Part shown: positions 1 through 5,321 of the stretch, in pieces
Layout of the letters: the number at the start of each line of letters is the position of its first letter
Numbering within the stretch: the first letter of the stretch is position 1
Assembly (NCBI GenBank): GCA_003447535.1
Contig: DLYY01000225.1
Location: 1-7,736, forward strand
Source: Bacteroidota bacterium
GTDB taxonomy: Bacteria; Bacteroidota; Bacteroidia; Chitinophagales; UBA8649
Length of the DNA: 7,736 nucleotides
Reading direction: 5' to 3'
Program-made: the position numbers and the translations under genes
The notes under the pieces: generated by a model
Told to the model about the DNA's origin: nothing
The model's database searches: none
The model's input: only the letters and a program-made list of their open reading frames with translations

Positions 1-939
1 CAAATCTTTTCCTTTATCGCAATTTTTTATCTACCCTTTGCTCTTGTGGGCATTCCTACAGAGGTCTTTGCCCTCATCGCGCCCATTCACCTTTTCGCTC
101 AATTCTGGTATCACACCCAACACATTGGTACTATGGGCATTTTAGAAAAGATTATTGTAACGCCTAGCCACCACAGGGTACACCATGCAATCAACCCGAT
201 TTATCTCGATAAGAATTATTCTCAGATATTCATCGTGTGGGATAAACTATTTGGAACGTATCAAAACGAATTGACAGAAGAGACACCAGTTTACGGCATA
301 AAGCGGCCTTCCCATACATGGAACCCCTTCCTGATCAACTTTCAGCATAACGCATTACTGCTTTTTGATACAATTCGTACCAAGCGTTTCATTGACAAAG
401 TTCGGTTGTGGTTTATGCCAACAGGATGGCGCCCCGAGGATGTTGCTGAGCGTTATCAAGTAGCTGTAATCCGCCAACCAAAGGACCAAAAAAAATACAA
501 CCCTAAATCCTCCCTAGCCTTGAAAGCATGGGCCGCGGTTCAAATGACGACAAGTGTAATCAGCGCTATGTTTCTTTTCAATCATTTGGTAGCAATCCAT
601 GATTCTGGAACACACCTCGGACTAGCCATGATGCAACCCACTCTATTGTACGGCTTCTTTATTTTTTTAAGCATATTCTCGTATACAAGCCTCATGGATC
701 GAAGAATAGCAAGTGTTTTCTGGGAATCTCTTCGCTTGATTCTTGGTCTTATTATCATTGCAACTTGGGACGGTTGGTTTACCCTTAGCTTTGCTCTTCC
801 TATGAGCTCTCCTTACATCATTGGATATTTGTGGGTTAGTTATGCCATGTCTTTTTTCTTTGTGGCCTTCGACTTTTTAAAGGATTCCTCGTTGGATAGT
901 CGAGGAGCTAACCTTTGGCCGGAATTTGTTAAAGGGTAA
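1..939 (+). CDS. Membrane fatty acid hydroxylase / sterol desaturase family protein, alkylglycerol-monooxygenase-like (5' partial)
   Basis: The frame is open from base 1, so the true start lies left of the window; the GTG at 46 is internal. 312 residues are visible. After a hydrophobic segment (residues 3-36) come the downstream histidine clusters of the fatty-acid-hydroxylase superfamily: HTQH at 38-41 and HHRVHH at 57-62, the latter within TPSHHRVHHAIN. YLDKNY and WDKLFGTY follow at 68-87. These histidines bind the di-iron centre that hydroxylates lipid C-H bonds using O2; the first histidine cluster must lie in the missing N-terminus. A P-x-GWRPED segment near 140 and four C-terminal membrane helices (about 172-196, 207-232, 239-260, 270-292) resemble the TMEM195/AGMO branch, which cleaves ether lipids, more than short sterol desaturases. 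The family call is firm; substrate is inference. It may be transcribed separately from msrB, 46 bp downstream. Confidence 0.88.
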   Translation, partial: QIFSFIAIFYLPFALVGIPTEVFALIAPIHLFAQFWYHTQHIGTMGILEKIIVTPSHHRVHHAINPIYLDKNYSQIFIVWDKLFGTYQNELTEETPVYGIKRPSHTWNPFLINFQHNALLLFDTIRTKRFIDKVRLWFMPTGWRPEDVAERYQVAVIRQPKDQKKYNPKSSLALKAWAAVQMTTSVISAMFLFNHLVAIHDSGTHLGLAMMQPTLLYGFFIFLSIFSYTSLMDRRIASVFWESLRLILGLIIIATWDGWFTLSFALPMSSPYIIGYLWVSYAMSFFFVAFDFLKDSSLDSRGANLWPEFVKG

Positions 940-985
940 AGAATATTATCTATAACATTATCTTGTTTTTAATCGTTTAACTGAC

Positions 986-1504
986 ATGGTTAACCATCAA
1001 ATAGTGCTTTGTCTGCTCAGTGCGATGCTGATTACGTCCTGCACCTTGGCCCAAGGTGAGGCAAGTTCGGAAGTATCCGAGACCAAAAGAATGATTGACA
1101 ACGATTCTATCAAATCAAGCCTCACATCCTTTCAACAAGAAGTTATGTGCGGAGGCGCCACGGAAGCTCCATTCACAGGAGCCTATTTATACAATAAGGA
1201 TGAAGGAGTATATCGTTGCGCAGCATGCCACCACCCGCTCTTTGACTCCAACACCAAATATGATTCAGGAAGCGGATGGCCTAGCTTCTATGACCAAATA
1301 GCAGAAGGATCAGTATTGACCAAAGCTGACAACTCACATGGCGTGAGAAGAACTGAGATTCTTTGTGGTAAATGTGGCGGACACCTGGGACATATTTTTA
1401 ACGATGGTCCAAGAAACAAGACCGGACAGCGTTATTGTGTAAACTCAATCTCGCTTTCTTTTGAACCAACAAAAAGCACCTTGGATCTACCTGAATTTGA
1501 GTAA
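986..1504 (+). CDS. msrB: Peptide-methionine (R)-S-oxide reductase MsrB, predicted lipoprotein
   Basis: This enzyme reduces methionine-R-sulfoxide in proteins back to methionine. The MsrB domain spans about residues 48-160. It has the TEAPFTG motif (59-65), two zinc CxxC pairs (C78/C81 and C127/C130), YDSGSGWPSFYD (92-103), GGHLGHIFNDGP (131-142) and the catalytic cysteine C151 in RYCVNS. The N-terminus is a type II signal peptide with lipobox ITSC and lipidation at C19, so the enzyme should be membrane-anchored on the periplasmic side. The signal n-region (MVNHQ) lacks Lys and Arg, which is unusual, but no upstream in-frame start exists before the stop at 953. The usual recycling cysteine of the SGCGWPSF motif is serine here (S96). 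C55 is the only other cysteine in the mature domain outside the zinc site and lipid anchor. The gene is separated by 26 bp from the next one, suggesting co-transcription. No Shine-Dalgarno sequence is visible. Confidence 0.95.
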   Translation: MVNHQIVLCLLSAMLITSCTLAQGEASSEVSETKRMIDNDSIKSSLTSFQQEVMCGGATEAPFTGAYLYNKDEGVYRCAACHHPLFDSNTKYDSGSGWPSFYDQIAEGSVLTKADNSHGVRRTEILCGKCGGHLGHIFNDGPRNKTGQRYCVNSISLSFEPTKSTLDLPEFE

Positions 1505-1530
1505 TTTTCCGTCACGACACAACATCTAAT

Positions 1531-2643
1531 ATGCCAATCCGACTCCTCCTATTTTTTCTTTTTATCACCACGAGCTTTTCTGTTGTTGGTCAGAAAAAAA
1601 TGAATAAAAAAGAGATGGCCTCTCAAATCAGTTTTTTGGAGTCCAAACGCATTAGTGATAGCCTAAAACTCACGGAACAAGCTTTTCAAATTGATGAGCA
1701 AAACACTCTGATCAAAAAACAAAACCAAGAGATATCTAAGCTAAAAAAGGACTTAAGACTAGCGCGTGAAATCTCCACCAACTTAACCCTTACTGAGGAT
1801 GCACTTGTACAACGCCTAAAAATTGAACTGGAAGATATAGTCTATGAACATGAGATAGAAATTGATAGTATCCATAAGGCTTGGGAGGAAAAGATGGCAA
1901 ACAATTTAGCGCTGATGGATAGCGTATACAAGCACAAGCTTAGTCTCTTTCTCGCCATTAACGAGGCAGATTCGTCGACTGTAGATAGTACATTGTCAAC
2001 CTTTGACAGCCTTAATTTCACGAGTCCTTTGGATAGCTCAGCAATTGCAGAAGGCGACGATTCCACTCAGGTTTCTGATTCAAGCCAGGTCACTTCAGAC
2101 ATTGCGCGTTACGAAGAGATTCCGGACTCCCTTATTGGAGTCTTTCACTTGGATTCTGTCCGCATACTTTGCAACGATTTTCAGCGGCTGTACTATTCAC
2201 AGCGTACTGAGCAAGGCAATAGTTTAATCAAATACACCGATTATCATGATACCGCGTTTAGTGATACGGCGGAGAGCTTAACCCTTGACGAAAACCAATG
2301 GTTTCGGTCAAATAAACTCGTTATCGAGCCCAAAGGATTATTGCGGTGGCTTGTCAAAAGTGTAGCCATTTTCGAAGAGATTTACCAAGGAAAGCCTATC
2401 ACAAGTCATCAAGATGGGGTTAACATTTGTCTGGATCCAGAATTCCCAAACTATCAACCCGAAGACATAGAAATTCTTCAATACTCAGGCACCATGCTCA
2501 AATGGGCCAAAGGGTTTCCGCTTTGTGGCAATAATGAAACGAGTCCTTTCTGCCTAGAGTGGCGTTTTAACGCAGTAGATAAAACGGCTAAAATCGATAT
2601 CTACATGAAAGGTGCTATCGTAAAGATATTCTACAGTAAATAG
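1531..2643 (+). CDS. Exported coiled-coil protein of unknown function
   Basis: I do not recognise this 370-residue protein. A signal peptide (MPIR followed by a Leu/Phe-rich core) probably ends after G20, before Q21. Residues about 28-140 are highly charged and helical, with heptad-like spacing of Leu/Ile, consistent with a coiled coil. Residues about 147-190 form a Ser/Thr/Asp-rich, low-complexity linker with no predicted structure. Residues about 195-370 look like a globular domain with four cysteines (C214, C300, C332, C341) and several Trp/Tyr residues. The presence of an even number of cysteines in an exported domain would allow disulfides, which is inference. No membrane anchor, lipobox or T9SS sorting tail is evident. 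The start follows msrB by 26 bp behind the A/T-rich leader TCTAAT, so it is probably the second gene of an msrB operon. It ends 12 bp from the converging thioesterase gene. Confidence 0.85.
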   Translation: MPIRLLLFFLFITTSFSVVGQKKMNKKEMASQISFLESKRISDSLKLTEQAFQIDEQNTLIKKQNQEISKLKKDLRLAREISTNLTLTEDALVQRLKIELEDIVYEHEIEIDSIHKAWEEKMANNLALMDSVYKHKLSLFLAINEADSSTVDSTLSTFDSLNFTSPLDSSAIAEGDDSTQVSDSSQVTSDIARYEEIPDSLIGVFHLDSVRILCNDFQRLYYSQRTEQGNSLIKYTDYHDTAFSDTAESLTLDENQWFRSNKLVIEPKGLLRWLVKSVAIFEEIYQGKPITSHQDGVNICLDPEFPNYQPEDIEILQYSGTMLKWAKGFPLCGNNETSPFCLEWRFNAVDKTAKIDIYMKGAIVKIFYSK

Positions 2644-2655
2644 ACTAGACATCGC

Positions 2656-3078
2656 TTACTCCCCAACTACGGCGCCAGTCATTCGAGACACACATACGAG
2701 TCGATCTTTCTCATCGACAATCTTGACTTCCCAAACCTGCATGGTTCTTCCAAGCCTAATGGGAGTTGCTCTACCCACCACAAATCCTTCTCTAGCGGCA
2801 CGTAAGTGATTTGCATTAATCTCTACACCAACTAAGTTTTTACCTTCTGACAAACTGAGAAATCCGGCCACACTAGCAAGTGTTTCCGCCAAGGCCACGG
2901 AAGCTCCCCCGTGCAGTAGGCCAAAAGGTTGCATTGTCCGATGATCAACCGGCATTCTCCCTTCAAGGTAATCTTCTCCGACTTCAGTAATCTCAATACC
3001 TAAGGTTTCACCTAGCGTATTCTTATTTAACGTGTTCTCTAGATAGGTTCTGTCAGTAGGTTTCTTCCAAATGGGCAT
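2656..3078 (-). CDS. Hotdog-fold acyl-CoA thioesterase, PaaI/YdiI (MenI-like) family
   Basis: This 140-residue single-domain protein hydrolyses acyl-CoA or aroyl-CoA thioesters in the cytoplasm. From memory it aligns over its full length with E. coli YdiI, starting at the shared N-terminal I-W-K. The core MPVDHRTMQPFGLLHGGAS (42-60) followed by ALAET (62-66) supplies the expected active-site residues: Q50, H56, the HGG loop and catalytic acid E65. VGVEINANHLR (83-93) follows. YdiI is the 1,4-dihydroxy-2-naphthoyl-CoA thioesterase of menaquinone synthesis, and Bacteroidota use menaquinone, so a MenI role is plausible. However, no other men gene lies in the window, and related enzymes act on phenylacetyl-CoA or other thioesters, so the substrate is not assigned. 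The gene appears monocistronic: a terminator lies 34 bp upstream of its start and its 3' end converges on the coiled-coil gene. Confidence 0.93.
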   Translation of the reverse strand: MPIWKKPTDRTYLENTLNKNTLGETLGIEITEVGEDYLEGRMPVDHRTMQPFGLLHGGASVALAETLASVAGFLSLSEGKNLVGVEINANHLRAAREGFVVGRATPIRLGRTMQVWEVKIVDEKDRLVCVSRMTGAVVGE

Positions 3079-3112
3079 ATTAAGGTTTTGAATAGTATAT
3101 CATATATAACAC

Positions 3113-3148
3113 AAAAAAGGCATGGTGTTTTCCATGCCTATATTTTTT
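3113..3148 (-). terminator. Intrinsic terminator of the small lipoprotein gene, potentially bidirectional
   Basis: AGGCATGG (3118-3125) pairs perfectly with CCATGCCT (3132-3139), leaving a six-base loop. On the minus strand the hairpin is followed by six T's (complement of A3113-A3118), directly downstream of the lipoprotein gene stop at 3169. On the plus strand it is followed by TATTTTTT up to 3148, so it could also stop transcripts reading through rightward from the convergent side. It separates the lipoprotein gene from the thioesterase gene, which must therefore have its own promoter within about 3079-3117; I could not identify a convincing one there. Confidence 0.85.
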
Positions 3149-3168
3149 GCAATGCTGAACTAACAATG

Positions 3169-3627
3169 CTATAAGTCATAATCATCATACTCGTAGTCAT
3201 CATACTCGTAGTCATCATACTCGTAGTCATCATAAGAATTACCTCCAAATAGTTCGTCTAAACCATCTTCTGAAAGTGCTATATCAACCAGTGATTCTAA
3301 GCTCATAAAACTTAATCCAAGCATAGCGGTTGTTTCATAACACTCCGTATCAAATACACCTTGTAACATTTCTCTGAGATAGTCAATCTGGTCTTCCTTT
3401 TCCATATCCGCTACATCACTTTTCATATCTTTCAATACTCCGCGAACACATTTTTCTAACTCCTCAGTTGCCTCATCGCTTATACCTGACATAGTTTCCA
3501 TGCTTATCATGTTACCACTCATAGCGCAATCGCACAAGTCACCTGCACGTTCAGCGCCGTCATTTGTACATGAAGAAAGTACAATGCTGATAAGAAAAAC
3601 AAGTACGTTGATTTTAAAAAATTCCAT
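3169..3627 (-). CDS. Small lipoprotein with acidic Tyr/Asp repeat tail, function unknown
   Basis: The 152-residue product begins with a type II signal peptide (MEFFK, hydrophobic core, lipobox VLSSC) with lipidation at C20, so it should be an envelope lipoprotein. The body is mostly helical and acidic, with cysteines at C32, C34 (CDC), C60 and C96. Small Bacteroidota lipoproteins with an early C-x-C and later single cysteines are common, but I cannot name this family. From residue 132 the protein ends in four tandem copies of YDDYE (the last degenerate, YDDYDL), an extremely acidic, tyrosine-rich tail encoded by perfect 15-bp repeats. The frame uses ATG at 3627 with A/T-rich leader and no Shine-Dalgarno sequence. 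It is transcribed divergently from guaA and ends at a clear terminator at 3113-3148. Repeat length may vary between strains without breaking the frame. Confidence 0.85.
   Translation of the reverse strand: MEFFKINVLVFLISIVLSSCTNDGAERAGDLCDCAMSGNMISMETMSGISDEATEELEKCVRGVLKDMKSDVADMEKEDQIDYLREMLQGVFDTECYETTAMLGLSFMSLESLVDIALSEDGLDELFGGNSYDDYEYDDYEYDDYEYDDYDL
3182..3234 (-). repeat. In-frame 15-bp tandem repeat encoding the YDDYE tail
   Basis: On the plus strand the unit TCATCATACTCGTAG occurs three times without mismatch (3182-3196, 3197-3211, 3212-3226), followed by eight bases of a fourth copy (3227-3234). Because the unit is five codons, gain or loss of copies changes the length of the lipoprotein tail but not its frame. 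Identity at third codon positions suggests recent slippage rather than old selection for the peptide alone. Confidence 0.95.
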
Positions 3628-3640
3628 TTTAACTTATTTG

Positions 3641-3676
3641 ATTAAACACAAATTAAACATTAAATCGATAATCGAT
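3641..3676. repeat. Short direct repeats in the divergent control region
   Basis: ATTAAACA occurs at 3641-3648 and again at 3652-3659, eleven bases apart, about one helical turn. ATCGAT, itself a palindrome, occurs at 3664-3669 and 3671-3676. They lie upstream of the small lipoprotein gene. They could be protein-binding sites, but the region is A/T-rich and chance is a fair explanation. Confidence 0.3.
3649..3656 (-). promoter_or_regulatory. Possible -7 promoter element of the small lipoprotein gene
   Basis: Read on the minus strand the sequence is TTAATTTG, one mismatch from the Bacteroidota -7 consensus TAnnTTTG. It lies 22 bp before the ATG, which would give a short leader of about 15 bases. 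I see no convincing TTTG-type -33 partner, so this is a weak call. Confidence 0.3.
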
Positions 3677-3687
3677 ACACCTTGTTA

Positions 3688-3725
3688 TTGGCACATGTTT
3701 ATGAATAGATGTTAACTAGTGCCAA
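3688..3725. promoter_or_regulatory. Long inverted repeat between the lipoprotein gene and guaA, candidate operator
   Basis: TTGGCAC (3688-3694) is exactly mirrored by GTGCCAA (3719-3725). Matching continues inward: both arms read TTGGCACnnGTTnA on opposite strands (3688-3701 and 3712-3725), 11 of 14 positions identical, with a 10-bp spacer. The perfect 7-bp cores are 31 bp apart centre to centre, about three helical turns, so both would face the same side of the DNA. The right arm ends 18 bp before the guaA -7 element, where a bound protein could affect RNA polymerase. Binding is inference; the symmetry is directly visible. Confidence 0.5.
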
Positions 3726-3728
3726 AGG

Positions 3729-3751
3729 TTTATGACCACCTCTTATTTTTG
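3729..3751 (+). promoter_or_regulatory. Predicted guaA promoter
   Basis: TATTTTTG at 3744-3751 fits the Bacteroidota -7 consensus TAnnTTTG exactly. It is 17 bp upstream of the guaA ATG and implies a leader of about 12 bases. TTTATG at 3729-3734 is at best a degenerate -33 element. The leader is too short for a purine riboswitch, and none is visible upstream. Confidence 0.6.
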
Positions 3752-3768
3752 CAGTAATTCAATATCGT

Positions 3769-5298
3769 ATGGAAACTCAATTGATCATTCTTGACTTCGG
3801 TTCTCAGTATACTCAGCTTATTGCACGCCGTATTCGAGAATGTGGAGTGTATTGCGAGATTCTACCCTACACAAAGCACGAAGAAGCCCTCAAGGCCAAG
3901 GCGGTGATTCTTTCAGGAAGCCCCTTTTCTTGTCTAGAAGATCATGCCCCTCAGATCGGGTGGAAAGAGATTACGACGCATTTACCCTGTTTAGCTGTTT
4001 GCTACGGTGCTCAAAGTATCGCTCATCATATGGGTGGAACAGTAGCGCGCAGTCAATATCGCGAATATGGACGAAGTAAACTAGTGGTATCCAATGAAGA
4101 TTCTCTTTGGAAAGGCATTGCAAAGGAGACAGTTTGGATGTCTCATGGCGATTCGATTAAAGAACTTCCTTCTGGATTTTCAGTCATCGCAAAAACGGAG
4201 AGCATACCTGTAGCAGCTTTCAAAAGAAACAACCAAGACTTACCCCCTTTATATGGTTTGCAGTTTCATCCTGAAGTAACGCACTCTGAAGATGGAAGGA
4301 AGATTATAGAAAACTTCATTTTTGATATCGCTAAGCTCAAAAAAGATTGGTCTCCAGCTCAGTTTGTTGAAAACACAGTAAGCAGACTCAAAGAAGAGCT
4401 TGGTGATGAGTCCGTCGTACTCGGTCTATCCGGCGGAGTAGACTCGTCAGTTGCGGCACTTTTATTACATCGTGCGATTGGAGATCATCTACATTGCATC
4501 TTTGTAAACAACGGCTTACTTCGCAAAAATGAGTTTGATGAAGTGCTTACTTCCTACAAAGGGCTAGGGCTTAATGTGAAAGGGGTCGACGCTTCAGCCG
4601 GTTTCTTGCATGACTTACAAGGAATTTCCGACCCAGAGCAAAAACGCAAACGAATTGGAAAACGCTTTATCGATGTCTTTGAACAAGAAGCCAAAGCAAT
4701 TGACAATACCCAATGGCTAGGTCAAGGAACAATTTACCCAGACGTTATTGAGTCCGTATCAGTTCATGGGCCTTCCGTTACGATCAAGTCGCATCATAAT
4801 GTTGGAGGTCTCCCTGAAACTCTTGGCCTGAAACTTGTAGAACCCCTTCGTATGTTGTTCAAAGATGAAGTTCGTCGAGTTGGTCGACAGATGAATATGC
4901 CCGAAAAAATCATTGGCAGGCATCCCTTCCCTGGCCCTGGACTTGCCATTCGGATACTTGGCCCCATCACAGAAGAACGAGTGACTATGCTACAAGAAGC
5001 GGATTCGATTTTCATCAATGCCTTAAATGAAGAAGGACTTTATGAAAAGATTTGGCAAGCGGGAGCCATTTTATTGGATACCAAAAGCGTTGGTGTCATG
5101 GGAGATGAAAGAACTTATGAATCTGTTTTAGCCCTTCGCGCAGTGACTTCTGTGGATGGAATGACCGCCGATTGGTATCCCCTGCCCTCTGCTTTTTTAG
5201 CCGATGTATCCAATCAAATTATCAATCGAGTGAAAGGCATTAATCGAGTAGTGTACGACATTAGTTCAAAACCTCCCGCTACGATAGAATGGGAATAA
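3769..5298 (+). CDS. guaA: GMP synthase (glutamine-hydrolysing)
   Basis: This cytoplasmic enzyme aminates XMP to GMP using ATP and ammonia channelled from glutamine, the last step of de novo guanine nucleotide synthesis. At 509 residues it is full length. The N-terminal class I glutamine amidotransferase (about 1-190) begins with ILDFGSQYTQLIARRIRE and carries the triad C78 (in CLAVCYGAQ), H167 and E169 (in LQFHPEV). The ATP pyrophosphatase domain begins near 195 with the P-loop SGGVDSS (221-227). The C-terminal dimerisation domain, from roughly residue 385, includes HPFPGPGLAIRILG and ends with the typical KPPATIEWE. No key residue is missing. The ATG at 3769 fits both the family N-terminus and the promoter 17 bp upstream. 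It is the first gene of an apparent three-gene operon and is divergent from the small lipoprotein gene, with the inverted repeat at 3688-3725 between them. Confidence 0.99.
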   Translation: METQLIILDFGSQYTQLIARRIRECGVYCEILPYTKHEEALKAKAVILSGSPFSCLEDHAPQIGWKEITTHLPCLAVCYGAQSIAHHMGGTVARSQYREYGRSKLVVSNEDSLWKGIAKETVWMSHGDSIKELPSGFSVIAKTESIPVAAFKRNNQDLPPLYGLQFHPEVTHSEDGRKIIENFIFDIAKLKKDWSPAQFVENTVSRLKEELGDESVVLGLSGGVDSSVAALLLHRAIGDHLHCIFVNNGLLRKNEFDEVLTSYKGLGLNVKGVDASAGFLHDLQGISDPEQKRKRIGKRFIDVFEQEAKAIDNTQWLGQGTIYPDVIESVSVHGPSVTIKSHHNVGGLPETLGLKLVEPLRMLFKDEVRRVGRQMNMPEKIIGRHPFPGPGLAIRILGPITEERVTMLQEADSIFINALNEEGLYEKIWQAGAILLDTKSVGVMGDERTYESVLALRAVTSVDGMTADWYPLPSAFLADVSNQIINRVKGINRVVYDISSKPPATIEWE

Positions 5299-5321
5299 AG
5301 AAGTATTTTAATCCGTTAGAA

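Noticed and set aside
886..906. Hairpin TCCTCG...CGAGGA near the end of the first gene
   Set aside because: The six-base stem lies within coding sequence and is not followed by a T-run, so it is not an intrinsic terminator.
940..985. Possible promoter for msrB (TATCTTG at 959-965)
   Set aside because: It lacks one base of the TAnnTTTG consensus and has no -33 element at a suitable distance; too weak to annotate.
3500..3715. Plus-strand open frame of 71 codons across the lipoprotein 5' end and intergenic region
   Set aside because: It is mostly antisense to the lipoprotein signal-peptide region and covers the control region; its product has no recognisable features.
3628..3768. Purine riboswitch or small RNA upstream of guaA
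   Set aside because: The predicted transcript start is only about 12 bases before the ATG, and no purine aptamer-like paired arms are visible. The inverted repeat here lies upstream of that start.
4794..5018. Antisense open frame of 74 codons inside guaA
   Set aside because: It is a shadow of the highly conserved guaA C-terminal region with no start context or known motif.
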